Shown here in pieces: positions 1 through 10,499 of a DNA stretch of 64,000 nucleotides. The stretch is taken from contig JARGSG010000191.1 in NCBI GenBank assembly GCA_030374805.1, positions 558,001 to 622,000 of the forward strand, in the 5' to 3' direction. The stretch is from Gracilaria gracilis. Its lineage: Eukaryota > Rhodophyta > Florideophyceae > Gracilariales > Gracilariaceae. The notes beneath the pieces were generated by a model. That model had not been told where the DNA came from. It saw nothing but the letters and a program-made list of their open reading frames with translations, and did no database searches. The first letter of the stretch is position 1; each line of letters begins with the position of its first letter. A program made the translations under genes and the position numbers.

Positions 1-704
1 TGTTGCATTTGGTTCCGAATTTGAAGTAGCGGAGGGATAAGAAACAAAAGATTACTATGTGTCTGAAACACTTACGACTTACGCATCGCACTAGAATGGT
101 TCTTATAACCAGTTTGTAATGTTTCCTTCTGCAGACAGTGATTCATGAAGAGAGAGCGCACACTTGTATCCCAATCCTTCGAAGTGACGGTAGACAAATC
201 GTGGAACAATGCTTACTTGTCGTTGCTCGTTTGATAATATGTTTGCATTGATTCAAACTGCCTCCTTGAAACGCTAGCAAACAGTCGAGTATGCGTGTAA
301 TAGGGAGACGATATTGGCAAATTTGAGATACATCTCGAAAACCCTGTCACATGATGGAGTTATAGAATTTCGGATGTAACAGTTGGGTCACAAAAAGGTA
401 GCCATGCCTACCTTGACAGTAAGGTAATGAGACAAAGAAGGTTGAAAGCAGAGAATCATTGGCGAGGTAGGATAGCAAAAAAGAGACAAACATATTTGTG
501 TTCAGCTCAACTTTTGTATTCATTTTAAGAATGATGTACAAAATTGGACGGACTACATTCAAGAGGTCGTACACAAACAATGAAACCCGATCTGCTTTAT
601 GGTGGCTTTATACATATAAATACATACATCTCTCTGTCGCCCTACCGCAGCAGAGCTCTTCGAGACCGCCATCAGTTCTAACCGGGCATATAATTGGCAC
701 TATA
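1..704. other. No recognisable gene; downstream of BRCA2-like gene
   Basis: The short open frames here look random and have no recognisable motif. The segment is A/T-rich and lies 3' of the BRCA2-like gene, so it may hold that gene's 3' UTR. No tRNA or repeat was seen. Confidence 0.4.
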
Positions 705-3700
705 TTACATATCTTGAGTGCTTGTAAAATATGCTCGAATTCTGTGGGTCTCACCCGAAACGAAGGATACAGCGGCTTCACGAAGAATTTCAAGTTGCTC
801 TTCTTTGCTACGAAAGTGAGACTCCACTTTTTCGCATTGGCTCTTCACGGCACTAGCCCGTTTCTGCTGTCGACGGATAGCGCGGGCAGAAAGAAGGCAA
901 CTTCGTAGAGTCGCCTTCTCGTGAACAAGACTGTGATTCTTGCTTATGGCTTGAAACTGGGCGTCTTGTACCACAATTAGAGGGAAACGAGGTCGAAGAC
1001 CGCCGCGGAAGCGTAGAACCCGTGGCAGACACTTGGAGTCCTCGTCACATAGCTCTAGAGCCAGTATCCTTATGTGGTTTTCAGGGTCAGCAGTCAAGTA
1101 GACGAAGCGAGATGCGTTGTTGTCATCTTCACTTGCAGTAACATGAAGAACAGCGAAAATGCCGTCAAAATCTTCTCCCGGTTGAGCCAACTTGTTTTGG
1201 AGCTCACCAACGGAGCATATCTTTCTTGGAAACTGAGAGATACGGGATGAGAGAGCAGAGTGGCTTTCGTTACGTAGCTCTCGGATTGCCTCTGGTTTGC
1301 ATACCCAGACTCCGAGCCGTGGCCATACCTGTGCCAAAGACAAACCCTGGCCTTCTTTAAGAACACCCGGCAACGACTCGGGAGCGTTCTAGATGCGAAT
1401 CAGCTTGCGTGCAGTACTGTCATTGGGATTATCTTCCAGATCGCTCACGAGCATATCTTTGACACAAGAACCACACCGTTGTTCAACCGTGATGGAGCTG
1501 GGATCAACGGTCTCGCCTAGTTCCTTCTGCTGCTTTTCAACGGATTTCAATATCTCTCGGCGAACTTTTTCTTCAAAAACAGACCGTGCCTCGTCTTCCC
1601 CTTCCTCGCGTCTATAAATAACTTCATCCCTTTCCTCTTCATCATTCGCCGCGATTGTCTTCTTGTAGACAACAGGGTATGTTCGCAGAACGACAACGTA
1701 AAGCGGTGGGCATGTGCCATGGCCATCAAGCACCTGCTTTAGTGATTTGGCCATCGTAAGATTCCAAATGCCAAGCCGAAGTTGAGCCGGTGCTTTGTGC
1801 ACACCATTAGCGGTTACTCGAAGGTATGCCGCACCCAGTTCATCAGCCTCCCCGAAAAAGAAGGGGCGGGTCACAGAAAACGACTGCAGCGTCGAACCAG
1901 AGAAGCTCAATTTGACACCGACGCGAAGATGCCCTCGCCACACCGGGCTTTGCAACGTATCGCCCAAACAACATCTCGCGACGTACCAGCCGTCTGACAC
2001 GACAAGACTGAGCTTGTCGGGATCAGCTGCGAGCGGCTCAACTCCGATGATTCGCAGAATGATGTGCGATGACTGACTTGAATCGTTTCGCATGATGCGC
2101 AGCAGATGGGGTTGTTTGCTTTCATGCCATTCTACGGACAGTCTGCGCAAGAGCTCTTGCACAATATTGGCTGCACAAAAGAAGTGTGAGTGGCTGGCGT
2201 CCGAACAGCCAGATTGAAGAACCATGAGCTTACGCACTGCGAGACTATACGCCATACGAGTCCACGCTTCGCTGTCAACGCACAACGCAGGCTTGGCGTG
2301 AAGCGCTGAGAACATATGCTTTGTCCACTGCACAAATTTGGACACATCACATTGTTCGATGGAGACAAGATTGAGAGCGTTTGTAATCAGGGGGGAAGGC
2401 ATGATACATGTCGAAACTGATGTTTTCTAAAGGATACGTTGTGGCATTTGAAGAGCACAGTGGGTGATTGTAGCATAGATAGTTGGGGCTGAGCAGATCG
2501 TGTCGAAGTTAGGGTAGTTGGGCTGAGAGTTGGGCAGTTACGTGTGTCAGGGTTTGTACATGTAATGAACCATTGGTCAACAGCGAGGGCAGGGAGAACT
2601 GGGGCACATCACTTGGGTTAACAGTTGGTTTGATAGCAAAATTATGTCCAAAGAGGCGTAGAATACGCCGAGACAGTTTAAATGCAGTGGTTCGCGCGGT
2701 GGATGCAGCTGAAGCACGATGACGACGACGCACACGAGTCGGTGGCGGCATAGGCGTGTAAACAGGACGCACTGGAGACTTTTTCACGGACGAATTGCGT
2801 GCCGACTCCGGAAACAGAGCCTTTAGAAGATGGTGCATCGGCAGCGAGGGCGTTTGAGGACTCGGGAGGGAACGAGAACGCGACGCGGAACGCGTGTCCC
2901 GGATGGAATTGGATGGACGAGGCACGGAGACGGCATTGCTCTGCGTAGCCGATAGGAACAAAGACGACGTGAACCTACGATTGGCGGTGTTTGAAGTGGG
3001 CACAGACGGGTTCCACTTTGCGGGCGAAGACGGCAGTATGTGCGACGGCCGCGGGGGTGGCAACGGTGACGGCGTAGCAAACGGAGCAACGTTTTGCTGC
3101 GGCGACACGTTGTTGTTGATAGGCAGCGCGTCGGGCGGCGCTCGCGGCGTGGTGAGCGCACGCGGCTCGGCATCAAACATGTGATCGGCGGCGGCCGGCA
3201 GCGCAGCAGCGGCGTCTGGCATCAGTGGCACGCCCTTTTCGCACGCGGTGGAGAACAGCGAAATGGGGCGCTTGCGCGGGCGCGGCTTACTGAAGGCAGG
3301 AGGGTGCGGCAGCGGCGCAGACGGCAGCGGCTTGCCCGCTCCCGTGGTGAACAGCGGCCATGACGGCGGCGGCACTGGCTTGCACGAGCCCGTGGTTAAC
3401 AACGGCGGCGACGGCGGCGCTAGCGGCTTTCTCAACGTCGTGGTGAAGAGCGCGGGCGCCGGCGGCGCCAGTAACGCCAGCTGCTTGCCCTACACCGTGG
3501 CAAACAGCGCGGGCACCGGCGGCGGCGGCGGTGCGGCGGCGTCGGGCGTGGGGGCGGCGAACAGCGGTCGCGTTGTGGTCGGATGGTGCGGCGTGATCGG
3601 CGCGGCGGCTCTAGCGGCGCGCGCAGCGTGGCTGGCGTCATTCCTCCCGCGGGCAGGCGACAGCGTCTCCCGAGACGCGCCCGCCGCCGCTGCCGCCACG

Positions 3701-4011
3701 GGCAGCTGCGGCGGCGGCAACGGCGGCGGCGGCGGCACAGCAATCGGGATGACGGCACTGGCAGCCGACAGGCGACGCGGTAGGCGCGCGGTGGTAGTGC
3801 GCGTCGGAGGCGCGCGGTGGCGGAAGCGGCGACGGAAGCGGCTGTGGCGGAGGTGGCTCGGGCGGCTGTGGCGGCGACGGCAGCATGGAGCGCGCGGTGC
3901 GTTCGGCGGTGGGGTGCCGCACGACGGGCGCAGCCAGCGAGCGTTCGGACTTGAGGCTGAGCGCGCGCTACATGGCGCCGATGGCGTCGGCGCGCGCAGC
4001 CCCAGCGACAT
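705..4011 (-). CDS. BRCA2: BRCA2-like recombination mediator (BRC repeats, helical/OB1, OB2, OB3)
   Basis: BRCA2 loads RAD51 on single-stranded DNA during homologous recombination in the nucleus. The exon at 2426-1449 carries the end of the helical domain (LLRIMRNDSSQSS) and OB1 (LSLVVSDGWYVARCCL, then VVLRTYPVVYKK). The last exon, 1388-705, shows the end of OB2 and OB3 (FDGIFAVLHV, RFVYLTADPENHIRILALEL). There is little room for a tower insertion. The proline-rich N-terminal exon (4011-2542) holds six BRC-like motifs of the form LFxTxxxK, starting at 3564, 3507, 3450, 3402, 3354 and 3258; three are spaced exactly 48 nt. Two introns are inferred from GT-AG signals that keep phase 0. An in-frame TAG at 3492-3490 lies inside the second BRC-like motif, so the allele may be broken, or the start may lie further downstream. 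The upstream start at 4011 is uncertain because the region is about 70% GC and low complexity. Confidence 0.82.
1389..1448 (-). other. Inferred 60-nt intron of BRCA2-like gene
   Basis: On the minus strand the donor is CTC|GTGAGC and the acceptor is GCATCTAG|AACGC. The intron is 60 nt, phase 0, and its last bases include the only stop separating the OB1 and OB2/OB3 frames. A true nonsense codon at 1391-1389 is the alternative. Confidence 0.55.
2427..2541 (-). other. Inferred 115-nt intron of BRCA2-like gene
   Basis: On the minus strand the donor is CAC|GTAACT and the acceptor is CCTTTAG|AAAAC. Removal joins the BRC-repeat frame to the OB1 frame in phase 0 and bypasses a stop at 2511-2509. This is a prediction from sequence only. 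Confidence 0.6.
3324..3575 (-). repeat. Tandem BRC-like coding repeats, ~48-57 bp units
   Basis: The minus strand encodes successive units LFAAPTP, LFATV, LFTTTLRKP, LLTTGSCKP and LFTTGAGKP. They are separated by 19, 19, 16 and 16 codons with proline-rich linkers. A sixth motif, LFSTACEKGV, lies apart at 3258. The pattern fits RAD51-binding BRC repeats (FxxA/T core followed by GK), here degenerate and expanding by tandem duplication. Confidence 0.65.
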
Positions 4012-4039
4012 GCGGCGCGGCGACGGTGGCGAGTAAGGC

Positions 4040-4245
4040 CTTTTCTACATATGGACATGGACAAAAATCTAAATTGTCCATTGCCCACGATTTTGGGGTC
4101 GCTCAAAAGCGACCGCACGGAAGAGACAATGCAAAATCGTTCCATCAGATTTGTTTTTAAAAATTCGCTTTGTAAATATATATTAATTTTAAATTTTTGT
4201 CGGGGACAGTTCCAAAAACGCATGTCGATGTCCATATGTAAAAAG
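4040..4245. mobile_element. MITE-like element with ~23-bp terminal inverted repeats
   Basis: The left end reads TACATATGGACATGGACA (4046-4063). The right end, reverse complemented, reads TACATATGGACATCGACA (4240-4223). Both are extended outward by CTTTT with a one-base indel. The 200-bp A/T-rich interior has no coding capacity. No clear target-site duplication was seen. It lies about 30 bp upstream of the BRCA2-like start and so may sit in that promoter. Confidence 0.7.
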
Positions 4246-4455
4246 TGCATAACGTGGACTATCAAGTAGACGCACATGCAGAAGCAAAAAACAGAAGCCA
4301 TCAAATAAATGTGTTTAAGAAACCACAAGAAACAAAGAACAGTACATCAAACTTTAATTCAGTGCAATGGGAATGACATTTATTTTTCTGAAAACAGTTA
4401 AGTTTGACGTATTTCTCGAGTATTATTTTAAGCTTTTCCGTTTTCCAAGAGCCGG

Positions 4456-4469
4456 GAGATATATGTCTC
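4456..4469. repeat. Palindromic motif copy 1 (GAGATATATGTCTC)
   Basis: This is a near-match to the 16-bp palindrome GAGACATATATGTCTC, placed just 3' of the KDZ transposase. It is one of five copies between 4.4 and 11.6 kb. Confidence 0.5.
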
Positions 4470-4511
4470 GCTACATAAATCCATAAGTATCAGAGCAAAT
4501 GCGGATCATTT

Positions 4512-7500
4512 TTAATTCATTTCCAAGCAGTGAAAGTAGCACCACTCTAAGTCGTGTTCAGAAACTAAACTTTCTCTTTCCCGAAATTTTTTTGTCAGCT
4601 TCCCCTTAGCCCTAATATTTTGAATTAATGCTTGATAGGCTAACAACGCAATGTAATACTGATGACCGCCATTTCTAAGAGACCTCGAAATAAGTCTTAT
4701 CCCACTGTTATGTTGCTCATGTGAGACATTTTTGCTGTCGAGTTCGTAATATGTTCTCGGATCAAAGCTAGGAGAACAATTTTTGTGATTTCCAATGTGG
4801 AACTTGTCACTTACAATAGTTGTTTCTTCCAAAGCCCACCAAAAAGAGTGAACACATGCATTGCAGAGACCACAAGAGAAATCATAAACCAAAAATCTTG
4901 GAATCTTAGCAAATCGGGATATAATCATATCTAAGACAACTTTTGGTCCTTCATTTCCATATAAAACTTTTGTTCCAAAAGTTATAGGATTAGAACATGC
5001 ACATGGTATTGTCATTGCCCCAGGTTTAAAGCTGTTTTGCGCTTGTATATAATTCTTTGCACATAAACCAAACCGTTCGCTGTCCGAATTCTTTACTTCT
5101 TCTCTATTGAATGGCAACGGTCGAACCTGATCACGACTAGGAAAATAATTTCCTGTACAATACGCTTCATCCAAGCTTCGCATCCTTTAATTTTCAAGAT
5201 ATGAGTACTTTAGGCGCATGCGTTCTAAGAGGTGGGTCTTCTCATTGGTACCCCATTCTTTTGCATACCAGTACGCGGAGCTTTTTCGTATTGGATATTT
5301 ATAATATCTGTAAAACTTCTATACATATTGAAAGCAGCTAATGAGTGTGTAACCGAACGCAGACCGCATTCTCTGCCCATTTCTTCGGACTTGTGTAGTT
5401 CAATTTCTACAATTGTCTGCAATCCTGCTTGAAGCAATCTCGTAATTGATAGTATGCTCGTTTTCAACGCCATTCACAAGATTTTTTGGGTTTCGCAGAG
5501 CTGCCACAGTTTCTTGTATATTGCAGTCGAGACATGTATTTGCCAGTCTTTGAATTGAAGAAAGATCGGATGGACGAACAAACTGACATATTGGGCCTTT
5601 CAGAAACATAGCAAACATATGGGACAACTCCTTTCGAAGGTCTCTCTCTCTTTCAGAATTGAACGGGCCCCAACTCAACCATGGTATCCCTGAGCTGTGT
5701 AGACCACATTCATTTCGCAACACATTCAGCTTATCTGATATAATGGTCTTGATAGAACAAGGTTCTGATCCAATACTGTGAAAGAGTTCCAGCTTTTCTT
5801 CTGCGAAATGAGAGACGAACTCATGAACTGGATTTAAAAATCGTTGTATTAAAACGGATTGATCAAAAAGAGAGTTTATAACCATTCTAAGTGAGGATAA
5901 ACTACGAAACTCACTGATATCATTTGAAGTGTCATTTGGAGTATTCCCACATATTGATTCCCTAAAGAAGCCTTGAGGTAGAACAGTATCTGAAACAATT
6001 CGGACACACATGACAAAATCCTTCACATTAAGTCTGGTACAAGTACCAATATCTCTTTTCAAGGCGGAAAAAAACATCTTCACAACTGTTTCTTTCCGTA
6101 TGAGTCCAGTGAGTGGACGATATATGCTTCCCATGGATCTGGCCATCGACCTAGGAAGTAGTTCACATTTTTTTAGAAATGTTCTTAAGGCGAACCTGCT
6201 TGTTTTTCAGGTACCCTAGCTGAGTCCCGTCTATGCATATGACTGGAATAGGTGCGTCACCATTTTCACAGGTGTCGCAACTAAACAACCTTTGATCGGG
6301 TTTCAGAGTCATGAGCTTCAGCATTAAAACACACATATCCTGAATGATTCGAACTGATCTACAGGGAACGGAAATGTTCAACGCGAAGTACCCAGCATTC
6401 ATGAGGGCTTGTACTTGTGAATGGAATTGTTTTAAGCGACTGCTTAATGTACCATTACCTATTACAACACCGATTAACTCCTGTCGTAACAAAGCATGAG
6501 TTCCGGCAGTGCACATGTTCAAAAGCCAAACAAACTGTTCCCGCCCTTCTGGTTGTATTTTTGTGCGACACCATGGGTTGCCACATTCATATTCCTCCAC
6601 GTGAAGAGGATATGGTCCTCTTGTACACATGAGCACTCCATCTTTCCTTATTTTCTTAGAGCTTTCCCGCCTACGACTGCTACATTTAGAACAATGTGTC
6701 GGTGAGTGTAGGAGAAATAGTTGGCCTACTGATGCTAATTTGCAGGCCTGCATATCAACCTGAATAGCCTTCGAGAAGCTGACTGGTGGTAGGGGTAGAT
6801 GCGACAAGGTTTTCGTGTGAAAAGGGTTTCCAAACTGCTGAGTCTCAACTTCGCTGTTATTTTCCATATCCACAACATCGTTCTCATCTTGGAGACTAGT
6901 ATGTATTCCTTTTTGAACTAAATGTGTGTGTGTGCATCTTCCATAGTACGCTGTGTCACAAAAAGGACATAAGTACAAGCCACCACGCATGCATCGGACA
7001 GGCACAATCTGAAGATGGTCCCGGGATGCAAACCTTGAAACAATTGACAACACGCAAATTCTGTTTCTAAACAACATGTGAAAATTGGGGCGAGACATAT
7101 ATGTCTCATGACTACCTCCAGATACTGAGTTGTACATATCGGCAATGACCCGCCCCACGTTCGAGCGCTCGACTCCTTAAATTCTTGATATTCCTTCGAT
7201 AAAGTTATGGAAGCCTTCGACATGTATGCATGCGTCTTCTTTTACTTGTGAATCAGTCACAATGACTCGGAATCGAGTCATTCCAATGCATGTGCAGGAA
7301 ACATCACCATCGATTGATATCCATGTGCAGACGACATGTCGCTCCATGGCGCTACATTCATCAATGCCCACTTGTGAGAACTGGGTCCTGGTGCAGATGC
7401 AAAGCAAGGGACAATTTAGAACTCTTTCGAACATGCTCTCGGTAGTACGATCGCCACTTCGTAAGAGTTGTTGTAGGCGACTTTTCAGCTCTACCTCTAT

Positions 7501-8076
7501 TCTTGGAGAAAGCCAAACGCCATTGAACATCGATTTTATGCGCTCAACAATTTTCTCTGAAGCCTGTTCAATACCTCCTAGGGCAGGGCAAAAGAACCTC
7601 CATAACAGTGTCTCCAGAGCAGCAGATATTTTCGCTCTCTGATAAATAGCTGCAGCAGCGTGACGACGACCACCCCTTCCATGTTTTTTCCCGGTTCTAA
7701 GCTGCACATTTGTTTCATAAGTGAGACCCACACTGTCTAGCGTCAATAAGTTGTGCTGCCTTCCATAGGATATAAAGTCTCTTGGATGTCAATTTTTCAG
7801 TGCAGCTTCTATGCAGCCGATTGTACGATGATCAAAACATTTTTTTGGGTCCTCTCCATCACTGTGATTGTTTGAGGTAGATCGGCCTGGGAGGCCGAGG
7901 AGTGCTTGATTCAATGGATAGTTACCGGGAAAGTTTCTATTCATTGTCCGCCGAGTATCATCGCCCTCATTGTTTGTACTTATGCTGCCAACTGCGACAG
8001 AGAGAGATCGGATATCAGAATCTGTCCAATTCGGATTCATTTGCGAAAAGCTGGGCAAACAAATGTTGAGAAGCAA
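4512..8076 (-). pseudogene. KDZ-type (HMGXB3-like) DDE transposase, decayed
   Basis: The coding traces read from 8076 down to 4512 in five pieces. The 7746-7177 piece ends in a SWIM-like zinc motif (SCTCIG then CIHV). The 7158-6163 piece has several paired cysteines (CPFC, CSKC, CGNPWC) like the CxC clusters of KDZ transposases, and ends with IPVICIDGTQLGYLK, a candidate first catalytic Asp. The 5183-4512 piece has FLVYDFSCGLCNACV, then DKFHIGNHKNC and HEQHNSGIR, matching the YDxxC...H..C...EQxNS pattern of KDZ/HMGXB3-type transposases. At least four frame changes or stops separate the pieces, so it is dead unless some gaps are introns. The product would have excised and integrated its element. 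The family call rests on motif pattern, not alignment. Confidence 0.65.
7092..7107. repeat. Palindromic motif copy 2 (perfect 16-bp GAGACATATATGTCTC)
   Basis: A perfect 16-bp palindrome inside the KDZ transposase coding trace. It is the reference copy for the other four. Confidence 0.65.
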
Positions 8077-8726
8077 GAGTTTCGGACGTCAACATACAAA
8101 TCGAAAATAGAAAGGTGAACGATGACACAAGTGATGTACGAAGAACTCAGTATGTTTGACACCCCCTTTGACCAAATTATTGAAGTACGGCGGTATCTAC
8201 TTTGCGTACATCTACAACTTCGAGAAGAAACTTTCAAATCCTTCTGTAAAGCTAGTGAAGCTCTTTGTCAAAATCTCTCACAATTTGGGAGATTCGTCGA
8301 CAAAAGCTGGTCATTAATACTATAATGTAGGTCTCCGAAGCCAATAATTAGTTGGTAGCTTTGGTGGAAGAAGCGCACTGTAAATTTTGACCTGGCATGT
8401 AATCTAAATATAGAATAAATCAGGCACCGAAACACAGCCTTTGGATCATGAAGACATTAAGGATCAATCGTGGAACAGAGTTGGGGATACGGGAAGGAAT
8501 GCAATTGGCGCCAAAAGCATAGAAAACTACCAACCGGACATCCTTACAAACCCCATTGCAGATCGTTAGAAGTGATGTGCATGCCATCTACTGAAGCATT
8601 GTGGTGCACTCTTTCTGGTTTCTTTTGCTTCTCACTTTTGACATCTCTATTGCAGATCAATAGCGAAAAAGATTCTGTCTGACTTTTCTGCTTATGTTCT
8701 GAAGACATTACACGCTTCGAAAAGCC
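8077..8726. promoter_or_regulatory. Divergent spacer between KDZ and PIF1 genes
   Basis: The segment separates the divergent transposase and helicase genes and would be expected to hold both promoters. A 67-codon plus-strand frame (8122-8325, from MTQVMYEELSMF) could be the first exon of the helicase gene. It has no recognised domain, and no splice link was proven. Confidence 0.25.
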
Positions 8727-10118
8727 ATGGATTCAATGGCCGACTTGCTGCAGCAACGTACATTGCAAGCATTCATGAACGGAAAATATATTGCTCTTCT
8801 TGGATGTGCAGGTAGAGGAAAGTCATGGTTAGTTCAACAGATGCTTATTTACGCTTCAAAGAGCTTTGGTGGTTACCCTATAGTCACTGCTTGTGCACAT
8901 ACGCACCAGGCTTGCAGAGAAATTGGAGGACGAACTGTCAGTCCTGTTTTCGGAATATAAGCTAACTGGGCTGTATCGAAAGAAAAGCTCCTAGAGGAGG
9001 TGAAGAAATCGAAATGGAGAATGGAGCAACTCCGTAAAGTGGAAGTACTAGTAATCGAGGAAGTTTTTCTCCTAACTTCGGAAACCCTGGAGGCCATTGA
9101 TTCTGTCCTTCGATACCCGGCCCGGAACGATGTTGACTGTGCGTTACCATTTGGAGGCCGTCAAGTAGTGATGGCGGGGGATATGTTTCAATGTGGACCG
9201 GTTGAACAACACGGCTCTCTTCGATCCGAAAACAAATATGCACATCTCTCTCGACCATGGTCTTTCACATTTGGTGGCTTCGGTACAGGAATAACTTCTG
9301 TTTTGTCACACAGTCATAGACAGGTCAGCGACGTAGACTTCTTTTCCATTCTTCAACCTGTGCGGCTTGGAAAGGTAACAGAAGACGATATAATGAAAAT
9401 CAACACCACCAGTATTGCAGCTACAAAGCCATGTAAGAAACACACTAAACTGTTTCTGTATCGCACTCAGGTATCAGAATATAACAGGAAAGTTCTTGAA
9501 AGCTTACCGGAAAGAGCATATGATGGCCACGCCTAGGACATATATGTCTCAAACATTTCAGAGGGTTACGGTTCTAAACAAATGCTTCACGAAAGGCTGA
9601 AATATGCTGCTCCAGATGTCCTAACCGTCAAAGCGGGTGCTGCAGTACTCTTGACGAGAAAATGACGTTCAATTACCCCGGGTACGAGGCTAGTGGTATC
9701 AGAAGTTGTCTTCAGACCATTGAACAATGTGAAACATCTAGAAGTAAGAATGAAAAATGGGAACGATGAGTACATAATGAGAAGAGAAGTTTCTCAGATA
9801 CGAAGTAGGAACACGTCGATTTTGGCATCTCGGGCACAGTTTCCGATCCAACTCGCTTACGCCGTGACAATCCACAAGTGTCAGGGTTTGACTTTGCAGA
9901 ACGTTGCTGTCGAATTCTCTTCCAGCAGATGGAAACCATCTGGAATGGTATATGTCGCTCTCTCTCGATGTACCTCATTAAGCGGTTTATGGGTCAGTGG
10001 ATTAATGAAAGAACATATTCAAAGCAGCAAAACTGCCGCAGATTATATGGAATACATCACCAAACTCAAAACACATTATCCCAGTCGCGTGATATCGGAG
10101 GAAAAGGAACCGCATTAG
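8727..10118 (+). pseudogene. PIF1-family DNA helicase, decayed
   Basis: This is a superfamily 1B 5'-3' DNA helicase. The motifs appear in order: Walker A ALLGCAGRGKSWLVQQ (about 8800), Walker B VLVIEEVFLL (about 9050), motif III GGRQVVMAGDMFQCGPV (about 9160), motif V YAVTIHKCQGLTLQNV (about 9860) and motif VI VYVALSRCTSLSGLWV (about 9950). Stops after 8960, at 9535 and around 9600-9690 split it into three frames. All core motifs survive, so decay is fairly recent or the breaks are partly introns. It starts at an ATG 650 bp from the divergent KDZ gene. PIF1 helicases are typical Helitron cargo, but no HUH Rep domain was found here. Linkage to the KDZ element is therefore the alternative. Confidence 0.85.
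9537..9550. repeat. Palindromic motif copy 3 (GACATATATGTCTC)
   Basis: Lies within the PIF1 helicase trace. Fourteen bases match the reference palindrome exactly. Confidence 0.5.
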
Positions 10119-10268
10119 TGGGGCCTTGCACAGTTGAAGTTACAATTTGTCCATGCAAACTATCTGAAGACAGATTTTTTGGTTGTCACGATTCCAGACT
10201 TGTGGCTATATAATATACACTATCAAGATTGATCACTTCAATTTCGATTTCTGGCGACCTCTGGCCAT

Positions 10269-10284
10269 GAGACATATATTTCTC
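10269..10284. repeat. Palindromic motif copy 4 (GAGACATATATTTCTC)
   Basis: One mismatch to the reference palindrome. It lies 3' of the helicase in the gap before the next gene. Confidence 0.5.
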
Positions 10285-10499
10285 AAGATTGGGACTTCTG
10301 CCATTTGTTCCAGTGATTAGAAGAATAAAAATGAAAGAAACCTGAGTGTTGCACACCTACGTGCCTCTTCATTAAATATTAAATAGCTAGTACTCCGATA
10401 TATGATTTCTGTGCCATATGAAGGCTCTACTCTTCAATAAGTCTGACATAGTTATAGGCATTACATGAAAATGCTTCTTTCGGAGATGGGCGAGGCTCT

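Noticed and set aside
3248-4036. Plus-strand Gly/Ala/Arg-rich frame of 262 codons
   Set aside because: Antisense of the GC-rich BRCA2 N-terminal exon; low-complexity composition alone keeps it open.
8727-10118. Helitron call based on the PIF1 helicase
   Set aside because: No HUH Rep motif and no Helitron ends (TC start, hairpin plus CTRR end) found nearby.
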